Origin: Clostridia bacterium
Lineage (GTDB): Bacteria > Bacillota_A > Clostridia > Christensenellales > Aristaeellaceae
Assembly: GCA_017509065.1 (NCBI GenBank)
Contig: JAFWQM010000120.1
Location: 1 to 13,282, forward strand
Direction of reading: 5' to 3'
Length of the DNA stretch: 13,282 bases
Shown piece by piece: positions 1 through 5,966 of the stretch (positions within the stretch are counted from its first letter, which is position 1; each line of letters opens with the position of its first letter). Both the position numbers and the translations under genes were made by a program. A model generated the notes under the pieces. The model had not been told where the DNA came from. It made no database searches and saw only the letters and a list, made by a program, of their open reading frames with translations.

Positions 1-545
1 ACGCCGCCATGATCATCAGCCGCATCAACGGCTTCACCTACGTGCAGACCAAGTATGACTACCTGTCCGCCGACGTGAAGGAAGACCATGCGCTGACCAT
101 CGTGAGCAAGACCGCTTACTCCACCGGCGACCGGGCCAAGGTGAACTGCTACGGCGCGGACGACGTACGCGAGGGCGTTGCCATCATGTGGCATGAGAAC
201 GCGGATGTTTCCATCACCGGTAACTCCACGAACCCGACCCGGTTCCAGCACCCCGTGGCCGGCACCTATAAGAAGGAACGCTGGGAAGCCGGCAAGAAGT
301 ACTTCTCCGTGGCTTCCGGCGGCGGCACCGGCCGCACCCTGCATCCTGACAACATGGCCGCCGGCCCCGCCTCCTACGGCATGACCGACACCATGGGCCG
401 TATGCACTCCGACGCGCAGTTCGCCGGCTCCTCCTCCGTGCCCGCGCACGTGGAGATGATGGGCTTCCTGGGCGCCGGCAACAACCCCATGGTCGGCATG
501 ACCGTGGCCGTGGCTGTGGCCGTGCAGCAGGCGATGAACAAGTAA
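1..545 (+). CDS. GGGtGRT-family protein, C-terminal part (5' end outside window)
   Basis: The reading frame is open from the first bases of the window (first full codon at 3), so this is the C-terminal part of a longer protein; the ATG at 9 is probably an internal Met. The visible part has about 180 residues. It carries the motif GGGTGRTLHPDN followed by GPASYGMTDTMGRMHSDAQFA, which I recognise as the signature of the uncharacterised, strongly conserved GGGtGRT family. No function is established for that family that I know of. The Gly-rich, Ala/Val-rich C-terminus suggests a soluble, tightly packed protein; I see no membrane segment in this part. The gene ends in TAA at 543-545 and is followed at once by an intrinsic terminator, so it probably closes its transcription unit. 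Family assignment is from motif recall only. Confidence 0.8.
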   Translation, partial: AAMIISRINGFTYVQTKYDYLSADVKEDHALTIVSKTAYSTGDRAKVNCYGADDVREGVAIMWHENADVSITGNSTNPTRFQHPVAGTYKKERWEAGKKYFSVASGGGTGRTLHPDNMAAGPASYGMTDTMGRMHSDAQFAGSSSVPAHVEMMGFLGAGNNPMVGMTVAVAVAVQQAMNK

Positions 546-555
546 TAAACCTGAT

Positions 556-588
556 AAATAAAACTCCCGAACCTCGGGAGCTTTATTT
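556..588 (+). terminator. Intrinsic terminator after the GGGtGRT gene
   Basis: CTCCCGA (564-570) pairs with TCGGGAG (574-580) across a 3-base loop. The stem is extended by AAATAAA/TTTATTT flanks (556-562 with 582-588, around one mismatch). The T-rich right flank makes a standard Rho-independent terminator; the A-rich left flank means it could also work on the other strand. Confidence 0.85.
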
Positions 589-616
589 CCTTTCTTATGA
601 CTTTCTCGGAAGGGAG

Positions 617-663
617 TACGGGGGAAACCGCTCTTTGGTCTCTAAAGAGCGGTTTCCCCCGTA
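617..663. repeat. Perfect 20-bp inverted repeat (hairpin), 7-base loop
   Basis: Positions 617-636 and 644-663 are exact reverse complements, with loop GGTCTCT. No T-run follows on either strand, so it is not a typical intrinsic terminator. It sits between the terminator of the upstream gene and the ribosome binding site (676-680) of the downstream gene, so it would lie in the leader of the C_GCAxxG_C_C mRNA. It may act as a transcript stabiliser or barrier, or be a copy of a small dispersed repeat. Confidence 0.85.
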
Positions 664-685
664 AATGAACAATCCGGAGGGTTTT

Positions 686-1150
686 ATGGATCACGGTGAA
701 GAAGCCAAGCGGCTGTTTTTAGCGGGGTACAACTGCGCCCAGGCGGTGTTCTGCGCTTTCTGCGACGAGACCGGGCTGGACATTGACTCGGCGGCGAGGA
801 TGGCCTCCTCTTTCGGCGGGGGAATGGGCAGGCTGCGGGAGGTGTGCGGCACGGTCAGCGGCGCGCTGCTGGCGCTGGGGATTTTAAGAGGATACGACGA
901 TCCCAACGATCCAGACGCGAAAGCGGAGCACTATCGCCTGGTGCAGGAATACGCCCGGCGCTTTCGGGAAAAGAATGAAACGATCATTTGCCGGGAGCTG
1001 CTCAAGGACGTACCTGTGACTCCCGGCGGCATCCCAGAACCGCGCACGCCTGAGTTTTACGCCCGCCGCCCCTGCCTGCGGCTGGCAGGAGAAGCCGCGG
1101 CGATTTTGGATGAAATGCTCGCGGAAACGCAGGCGGGCACGGAGAAATAA
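686..1150 (+). CDS. C_GCAxxG_C_C family protein (putative redox or metal-binding)
   Basis: A 154-residue protein of the C_GCAxxG_C_C family. The defining cysteines are visible: Cys17 in GYNCAQAV, Cys54 in the segment FGGGMGRLREVCG (residues 43-55), Cys102 and Cys130, with extra cysteines at 23 and 26. The cysteine layout and the glycine-rich turn suggest a metal- or cluster-binding or redox role, but the family has no settled function. I chose ATG 686 because GGAGG (676-680) lies five bases upstream; an in-frame ATG at 665 abuts the hairpin and has no ribosome binding site. No convincing promoter lies between 588 and 676. The gene converges with the ABC ATPase gene across 42 bases that contain no clear terminator. 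Length fits the family. Confidence 0.87.
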   Translation: MDHGEEAKRLFLAGYNCAQAVFCAFCDETGLDIDSAARMASSFGGGMGRLREVCGTVSGALLALGILRGYDDPNDPDAKAEHYRLVQEYARRFREKNETIICRELLKDVPVTPGGIPEPRTPEFYARRPCLRLAGEAAAILDEMLAETQAGTEK

Positions 1151-1192
1151 ATATATTATCTGTTCAGCGACGGAGATTTACAGCAAGAATAT

Positions 1193-1990
1193 TTATGGTT
1201 TGTAAGGCTCCCCGGCAGTCTTATCCCGCTCGAGGCTGCGGTTGATTTCACCGCGGAAAATTTTCTCAAACTCGGGAGAGGAAAAGACTTCGCCGGGCGG
1301 GCCTTGTTTTAACAGCTTCTGCTGCACCAGCACCACCCAATCCGCGTAGCGGCGCACCAGCTCCCAGTCATGGCTGACCATGAGGATGGCCATGTGATGG
1401 GTGTTGCGGAGAGCGGACACGGTTTGCAGGAACAGGCTCAGCCCGTTCTGATCCACGCCGGACACCGGCTCGTCCAGCACCAGCAGGTCGGGCACGGGCG
1501 TCAGCGCCATAGCCAATAAAACCCGCTGCAGTTCGCCGCCGCTGAGCGCGCCCAGGCGCTTGTCGATCAGCTTCGCGGCCTGTGTTTCGTCGAGGGCAGC
1601 GTGCACCTGCTCCCTCACCGCCTTGCCCACGCCCATCCATACCGGACGGCGGGACAGGGACGCGGCCATCAGGTCGCACACGGTCAGGGGCATTTCCCGG
1701 TCAAAGGGCAATTGCTGGGGCACATAGCCGATGCGCGGCGCGGGGAAATTGTGCCCGTCCGCATCCACGTGCCGGATGCAGCCGGTATGCGCCCGCTGGC
1801 CCAAAATGGCCTGCACCAGCGTGGTTTTGCCCGCGCCGTTGGGGCCGACCAGGGCGGTGAGCTGGCCGCAGTGGATGTGAAAGCTCACGTCTGAGAGCAA
1901 TACGTCCGCCCCGGCGGTGACGCCAACATGATCCAGCTCGATGCGGCACAGGTTGCAGGCGTCCGCGCGCACTTTTCCGTTATTCTTCAT
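1193..1990 (-). CDS. ABC transporter ATP-binding protein, zinc/manganese (ZnuC/AdcC-like) type
   Basis: A 265-residue ABC ATPase. Walker A is GPNGAGKT (49-56), the Q-loop is in GYVPQQ (about 89-94), the signature is LSGGE (149-153), Walker B is LLVLDEP (169-175) and the H-loop His is 207 in VSHD. The stretch [20 protein letters not shown] and the ending ...SPEFEKIF resemble the metal-chelate family (ZnuC, AdcC, MntB), so uptake of a divalent metal at the membrane is the likely role. The start at 1990 is preferred over a longer frame from 2038 because that extension lies wholly inside recA and reads as low-quality sequence. ATG 1990 overlaps the recA stop by 11 bases, suggesting translational coupling; I see no strong Shine-Dalgarno. 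No permease or binding-protein gene follows, which is unusual for this family. Confidence 0.85.
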   Translation of the reverse strand: MKNNGKVRADACNLCRIELDHVGVTAGADVLLSDVSFHIHCGQLTALVGPNGAGKTTLVQAILGQRAHTGCIRHVDADGHNFPAPRIGYVPQQLPFDREMPLTVCDLMAASLSRRPVWMGVGKAVREQVHAALDETQAAKLIDKRLGALSGGELQRVLLAMALTPVPDLLVLDEPVSGVDQNGLSLFLQTVSALRNTHHMAILMVSHDWELVRRYADWVVLVQQKLLKQGPPGEVFSSPEFEKIFRGEINRSLERDKTAGEPYKP

Positions 1991-3089
1991 CGCTGCTGTC
2001 GGGCGCGTCCACGTCCATTTCGGGAATCTCGTCCTCATCCACGGCGGACACGGGCAGCTGGTTCATCTGCTGGCGCAGGAGCGCGTCGATCTCGTCGGCG
2101 ATTTCGGGATGGTCTTTCAGGTACTGGCGGGCGTTGTCGCGGCCCTGGGCGATGCGCTGGTCGTTGTAGGAGAACCAGGCGCCGCTCTTCTGGATGATGT
2201 CCTTCGCCACGGCCATATCCAAGAGGCTTCCCTCGCGGCTGATGCCCTGGCCGAAAATCAGGTCAAACTCGCAGGTGCGGAAGGGCGGGGCCACCTTGTT
2301 TTTGACCACCTTCACCTTCGTGCGGTTGCCGATCACCTCGCTGCCGTTCTTGAGCTGCTCGCCCTTGCGCACGTCCAGGCGCACGGAGGAGTAGAATTTC
2401 AGCGCGCGGCCGCCGGGGGTGGTTTCGGGGTTGCCGTACATGACGCCAACCTTTTCACGGATCTGGTTGATGAACAGGGCGATGGCGTTGGTTTTTGCCA
2501 CCACGCCGGTCAGCTTGCGCATGGCCTGGCTCATGAGGCGGGCCTGGATGCCCACGAAGGAATCGCCCATTTCGCCGTCGATCTCGGCGCGCGGCACCAG
2601 CGCGGCAACGGAGTCGATGACCACAATGTCGATGGCCCCGCTGCGCAGCAGGGCTTCGGCGATTTCCAGAGCGTCCTCGCCGCAGTTGGGTTGGCTGACG
2701 TACAGCTCGTCGATGTTCACGCCCAGGTTCTTGGCGTAAGCGGGGTCCAGGGCGTGCTCTGCGTCGATGAACGCCGCCGCGCCGCCCATTTTCTGCACCT
2801 GCGCCACTACATGCAGCGCCACGGTGGTTTTACCGCTGGATTCCGGGCCGAACACTTCGATGATGCGGCCCCGGGGAATGCCGCCCACCCCCAGCGCCAT
2901 GTCCAGGTCCAGGCACCCGGTGGGCACCACGTCCACCTGCATGGCGGTCTTTTCGCCCAGCTTCATCACCGTGCCCTTGCCGAATTCCTTTTCAATGCTG
3001 GACAGCGTGGCTTCCAGCGCCTTCATCTTTTCCTGCTGGGTGGTGTCCAGCTTCAGTTCGTTTTTTTTGTTGGTTTCCTTCTTGGCCAT
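1980..3089 (-). CDS. recA: Recombinase RecA
   Basis: A 369-residue RecA, the DNA-dependent ATPase that forms filaments on single-stranded DNA, drives strand exchange and triggers LexA self-cleavage. Visible landmarks are Walker A GPESSGKT (81-88), Walker B around VVIDS (156-160), the [10 protein letters not shown] segment (207-216), the [12 protein letters not shown] region (221-232) and an acidic C-terminal tail (351-369) ending in DEE. Length and order match the family. ATG 3089 is chosen because AGGAG lies nine bases upstream; a longer frame to 3155 runs through the leader hairpin and is not credible. Its own promoter with a LexA box lies at 3195-3223, so it should be SOS-inducible. pgsA lies upstream and the ABC ATPase gene overlaps its end. 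Confidence 0.98.
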   Translation of the reverse strand: MAKKETNKKNELKLDTTQQEKMKALEATLSSIEKEFGKGTVMKLGEKTAMQVDVVPTGCLDLDMALGVGGIPRGRIIEVFGPESSGKTTVALHVVAQVQKMGGAAAFIDAEHALDPAYAKNLGVNIDELYVSQPNCGEDALEIAEALLRSGAIDIVVIDSVAALVPRAEIDGEMGDSFVGIQARLMSQAMRKLTGVVAKTNAIALFINQIREKVGVMYGNPETTPGGRALKFYSSVRLDVRKGEQLKNGSEVIGNRTKVKVVKNKVAPPFRTCEFDLIFGQGISREGSLLDMAVAKDIIQKSGAWFSYNDQRIAQGRDNARQYLKDHPEIADEIDALLRQQMNQLPVSAVDEDEIPEMDVDAPDSSDEE

Positions 3090-3134
3090 GGTGTTGTTCT
3101 CCTTCTGTTTCTGTCTGTTATGCGTGGCTTTATT

Positions 3135-3166
3135 GAAAAAGACAGGGAGCGGCAAACTCCCTGTCT
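3135..3166 (-). terminator. Terminator-like hairpin inside the recA leader
   Basis: On the minus strand AGACAGGGAG (3166-3157) pairs perfectly with CTCCCTGTCT (3149-3140) across a 7-base loop. A run of five T follows (3140-3136, the first base shared with the stem). This has the form of an intrinsic terminator, yet it lies downstream of the recA promoter and 46 bases before the recA ATG. It could end pgsA readthrough, attenuate recA, or both. Confidence 0.75.
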
Positions 3167-3194
3167 GTCATCCATTGACGCAAAGAGCAAGTTT

Positions 3195-3223
3195 ATTATA
3201 GAACAAACGTTCTGATTCGTCAA
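3195..3223 (-). promoter_or_regulatory. recA promoter
   Basis: On the minus strand a -35 box TTGACG (3223-3218) and a perfect -10 box TATAAT (3200-3195) are separated by exactly 17 bases. Transcription should start near 3188, giving a leader of about 100 bases. The spacer holds the LexA box. Confidence 0.9.
3201..3212. promoter_or_regulatory. LexA (SOS) box in the recA promoter
   Basis: GAACAAACGTTC fits the Gram-positive LexA operator pattern GAAC-N4-GTTC and has flanking bases A and T that extend the symmetry. It lies between the -35 and -10 boxes, so LexA bound here should block RNA polymerase until DNA damage activates RecA. No other box of this form was noticed in the window. Confidence 0.92.
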
Positions 3224-3237
3224 GGGGAAAAACGAAT

Positions 3238-3759
3238 TTACATCCCGCCGTTTTTGAAGATTTCCCGGTGGCCCCACACGTACTGCGCGCCGCTCCAGAG
3301 GGTCATGATGGCCATCAGGATGGTGAGCGTCAGGGTCAGCCAATGGCCCTTAGGCAGCACCATAGCGGCGACAACGCAGAAATATTGCAGATTGGTCTTG
3401 ATCTTGCCCAGCCAGCCTGCGGCGATCACGTTGCCCTTTCCGGCGGCGACGAGGCGCAGCCCGTCCACCAGCAGTTCCCTTGCCGCTACGATGGACACGG
3501 CACAGGCGGGCAGGTGCCCGTCCGCGCAGAGGAACACCATCGCCGTCAGCACCAGCACCTTGTCGGCGACCGGGTCGGCGAATTTGCCGAACACGGTGAC
3601 GATATTCCGCTTGCGGGCGATGTAGCCGTCGAAAAAGTCAGTGATCGCGGCAACCGCGAAAGCAATCGCGGCAGGGATGGGCAAGCCCAGTGCCCATAAA
3701 AGGAGGCAGAAGGGAATCAGGATGATTCGCAGCAGGGTCAGCTTGTTCGGCAGATTCAT
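3238..3759 (-). CDS. pgsA: CDP-diacylglycerol--glycerol-3-phosphate 3-phosphatidyltransferase
   Basis: A 173-residue integral membrane enzyme that joins CDP-diacylglycerol to glycerol-3-phosphate, making phosphatidylglycerol phosphate, the committed step to phosphatidylglycerol and cardiolipin. The CDP-alcohol phosphotransferase motif is complete: D41, D44-G45, A48-R49, G58, D62 and D66, in spacing D-x2-DG-x2-AR-x8-G-x3-D-x3-D. Hydrophobic segments flank it (about 8-40, 68-78 and 125-160). The N-terminus MNLPNKLTLLRI is typical for PgsA. It follows the J-domain gene by 47 bases and precedes recA, a common Clostridia/Bacilli neighbourhood. The start has no Shine-Dalgarno at normal distance; a GAGGAG-like site (3795-3790) is 30 bases upstream with a 6-bp hairpin (3787-3773) between. 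Confidence 0.95.
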   Translation of the reverse strand: MNLPNKLTLLRIILIPFCLLLWALGLPIPAAIAFAVAAITDFFDGYIARKRNIVTVFGKFADPVADKVLVLTAMVFLCADGHLPACAVSIVAARELLVDGLRLVAAGKGNVIAAGWLGKIKTNLQYFCVVAAMVLPKGHWLTLTLTILMAIMTLWSGAQYVWGHREIFKNGGM

Positions 3760-3806
3760 AGCGGTATTTCATGCCGCGTCCCGCGGCTTCTCCTCTCACA
3801 ATATTC

Positions 3807-4358
3807 TCATCGTTTCTCCTGTCCGTACGACCGGTGAAAAAAGCTTCCCGCCCAGTCCGCCACGCGGTAGCGCAGCTTCTGGTGCTTTTTGACGGCCACG
3901 GCGGCGTCCAGCGCGCCCTGGCGGTAGGCGCGGTTCCCGGGCTGCATGCGCACGGCCTCGCGGAAAGACTGGTGCGCGGTGCCGTACTGGCGCATGTTCA
4001 TCAGCAGTTGGCCGTGGATGTAGTACCATTCGTCGTCCCGGCTCTGGACATGGCTCAGCTGCAGCAGTGCGCTTTCGTAGCGGCGCTGCTCCATGAGCTT
4101 GATGGCCAGATGCTTGGCCTCCGAAGCGGACAGCATATTTACCGGCGCGCCTGCCTGATGCCCCATGGCAAGGCGAAGCGCTTCCTCATAGGCCAGGTTC
4201 AGCTGAATCAACTGTTCCTGGGCTTTTTGCTGGGTCTGCCCATCCGGGAACTGATCGGGGTGGCAGGCTTTTACCTTCGTATGGTAAGCCTGGCGCACCT
4301 GCTGTTCCGTTGCGGTTCGGGGCAGGCCCAATATATCAAAGGAATCCAATCCATTCAT
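3807..4358 (-). CDS. J-domain protein with C-terminal TPR-like helices
   Basis: A 183-residue protein. Residues 4-65 form a DnaJ domain: FDILGLP near the start, then the diagnostic H33-P34-D35 in ACHPDQFPDG, which stimulates DnaK ATPase. Residues about 80-160 read as paired amphipathic helices like tetratricopeptide repeats (ALLQLSHVQSRDDEWYYIHG, then AHQSFREAVRMQPGNRAY). There is no G/F region, zinc-binding domain or substrate-binding C-terminal domain, so it is not DnaJ itself but a specialised co-chaperone whose partner is unknown. The start is uncertain: GGAAAGG directly abuts ATG 4358 with no spacer, while TTG at 4349 (codon 4) has a normal nine-base spacing. It lies between murA (80 bases) and pgsA (47 bases) on the same strand, so co-transcription is likely. 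Confidence 0.85.
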   Translation of the reverse strand: MNGLDSFDILGLPRTATEQQVRQAYHTKVKACHPDQFPDGQTQQKAQEQLIQLNLAYEEALRLAMGHQAGAPVNMLSASEAKHLAIKLMEQRRYESALLQLSHVQSRDDEWYYIHGQLLMNMRQYGTAHQSFREAVRMQPGNRAYRQGALDAAVAVKKHQKLRYRVADWAGSFFHRSYGQEKR

Positions 4359-4438
4359 CCTTTCCGTATTTACCCCGTTTCAGGGGAAGGAGCGGAAGCA
4401 TCCATCGAAAAGACATGCGGGAACAGGCCGCGTCAGGA

Positions 4439-5710
4439 TCACAAGTCTTCCAGCGGTTCCCGGTGAATGTCCGCGCCCAGGGCGCGCAGCTTTTCTTCGA
4501 TATGCTCATAGCCCCGCTCAATATAGCCGGGCTCATAAATTTCAGTCACGCCGTTGGCCATCAGTCCGGCGATCACCAGCGCGGCGCCGGCCCGCAGGTC
4601 GGTGGCGGTGACGGGTGCGCCGTACAGCTCAGGCACGCCCTGGATGATGGCGGTCTGATCCAGGATCTGCACCTGCGCGCCCATGCGGCGCATTTCCATC
4701 AGGTGCTTGAACCGGGATTCAAAAATGGTTTCGATCACCACGGAATCGCCGCTGGCCTTGGTGAGCATGGCGCTCATGGGCTGCTGGAGATCGGTGGGGA
4801 AGCCGGGATATTCCTGGGTTTTGATGTTCACCGCCCGATGGCCGCGCACGGTGCGAACGCGGATGGCGTCGTCCATATCGCTCACCGCCACGCCCATTTC
4901 CAGCAGCTTGGCCGTCAGTGATTCCATATGGGTGGGGATGCATCCATGAATGACCACGTCGCCTCTGGTGGCGGCGGCGGCAATCATGAGGGTTCCTGTT
5001 TCAATCTGGTCGGGGATCACGGTGTATACGCTGCCATGCAGCTTTTTTGCGCCGGTGATGCGGATGGTGTCGGTACCTGCGCCTTTCACGCGGCAGCCCA
5101 TGGAGTTGAGGAAGTTGGCAAGGTCAACGACATGGGGCTCGCGGGCCGCGTTGTACAGGGTGGAATTCCCCTCGGCTTTGGCCGCGGCCAGCATGGCGTT
5201 TATGGTGCCGCCCACGGTGATGCGGTCAAACACCACGGAGCCGCCGGTTATTATTCCTTTCGCGGTGATCTTCGCGCCGCGGTCCTTCACTTCCGCGCCC
5301 AGGGCGCGAAATGCCTTCAGATGCTGGTCCACCGGCCGCGCCCCGATGGAGCAGCCGCCGGGATAGCCCACCTCCGCCTGGCCGAAGCGGCCCAGCAGCG
5401 CGCCAAGCATGTAATAACTGGCCCGCATCCGCTGGGTCTGCCGGTAGGGTACGCGGAAGGAATTCACGTTTCGGGGGTCAACAGTCAGCCGCTTCGCTTC
5501 GGGCTGGTAATCCACTTTCGCGCCAAGATCGGCCAGGATGTCGATCAGGACGTGTACGTCCTCAATATTCGGAAGATTTTCCAGCGCGCACGGCTCATCG
5601 CACAAAAGCGTGGCGGCAATGACCGCTACGGATGTATTCTTTCCGCCGGATACATAAGTTTCTCCTACCAGTGGAATCCCACCTGTAATGAGCAGCTTGT
5701 AAGAATCCAT
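4439..5710 (-). CDS. murA: UDP-N-acetylglucosamine 1-carboxyvinyltransferase
   Basis: A 423-residue cytoplasmic enzyme of the EPSP synthase fold. It transfers enolpyruvate from phosphoenolpyruvate to UDP-GlcNAc, the first committed step of peptidoglycan synthesis and the target of fosfomycin. Visible features are the N-terminal SGGKN with Lys24, the catalytic loop PGGCSIGARPVD with Cys120 (the fosfomycin-reactive residue is Cys, not the resistant Asp), and EYPGFPTDLQ with Asp307. The length matches the family. ATG 5710 is chosen because GAGGAGG lies ten bases upstream; an open frame upstream to 5911 crosses the promoter and is spurious. It is the first gene of the minus-strand block. Gram-positives often carry two paralogues (murA, murZ), so which one this is cannot be told here. 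Confidence 0.96.
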   Translation of the reverse strand: MDSYKLLITGGIPLVGETYVSGGKNTSVAVIAATLLCDEPCALENLPNIEDVHVLIDILADLGAKVDYQPEAKRLTVDPRNVNSFRVPYRQTQRMRASYYMLGALLGRFGQAEVGYPGGCSIGARPVDQHLKAFRALGAEVKDRGAKITAKGIITGGSVVFDRITVGGTINAMLAAAKAEGNSTLYNAAREPHVVDLANFLNSMGCRVKGAGTDTIRITGAKKLHGSVYTVIPDQIETGTLMIAAAATRGDVVIHGCIPTHMESLTAKLLEMGVAVSDMDDAIRVRTVRGHRAVNIKTQEYPGFPTDLQQPMSAMLTKASGDSVVIETIFESRFKHLMEMRRMGAQVQILDQTAIIQGVPELYGAPVTATDLRAGAALVIAGLMANGVTEIYEPGYIERGYEHIEEKLRALGADIHREPLEDL

Positions 5711-5761
5711 CCAGCTGTTTCCTCCTCGCGTAAAAGCATGCAAAGATAAAGCTCCATTGTC

Positions 5762-5790
5762 AGTATACCATATCATGTCGAATTTGTTAA
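5762..5790 (-). promoter_or_regulatory. murA promoter
   Basis: On the minus strand TTAACA (5790-5785) and TATACT (5767-5762) are 17 bases apart, each one mismatch from the sigma-A consensus. Transcription would start near 5755, about 45 bases before the murA ATG. It probably drives murA, the J-domain gene and pgsA. Confidence 0.75.
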
Positions 5791-5862
5791 GCTTTTTTTC
5801 ACGATTTGTCGGAGCGGGCGGGACTTTACACTTCACCGCCGTGATTTTTGATTTTTCGATAC

Positions 5863-5891
5863 TTGACGAATTCATGGGATCATGATATGAT
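5863..5891 (+). promoter_or_regulatory. Promoter of the secreted peptidase gene
   Basis: TTGACG (5863-5868) and TATGAT (5886-5891) are 17 bases apart. Transcription would start near 5898, giving a leader of about 70 bases. It faces away from the murA promoter across roughly 70 bases. Confidence 0.75.
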
Positions 5892-5966
5892 TTCAGATAT
5901 AATTTCTTCATTAATTGTTATCTTTTTAAAAGCGTTGGGATAAACCCAATAGAAAGGAATTTGATC

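Noticed and set aside
1941..3215. 424-residue plus-strand open frame opposite recA and the ABC ATPase start
   Set aside because: It is the antisense shadow of GC-rich recA codons: His/Ala/Gly-rich, no ribosome binding site, no recognisable domain.
3807..4358. Calling the J-domain gene dnaJ or cbpA
   Set aside because: It lacks the G/F-rich region, zinc-finger domain and C-terminal substrate-binding domains of those proteins.
4928..5749. 273-residue plus-strand open frame opposite murA
   Set aside because: Antisense to a clear MurA and rich in Gly/His/Val from reversed codons; no independent support.
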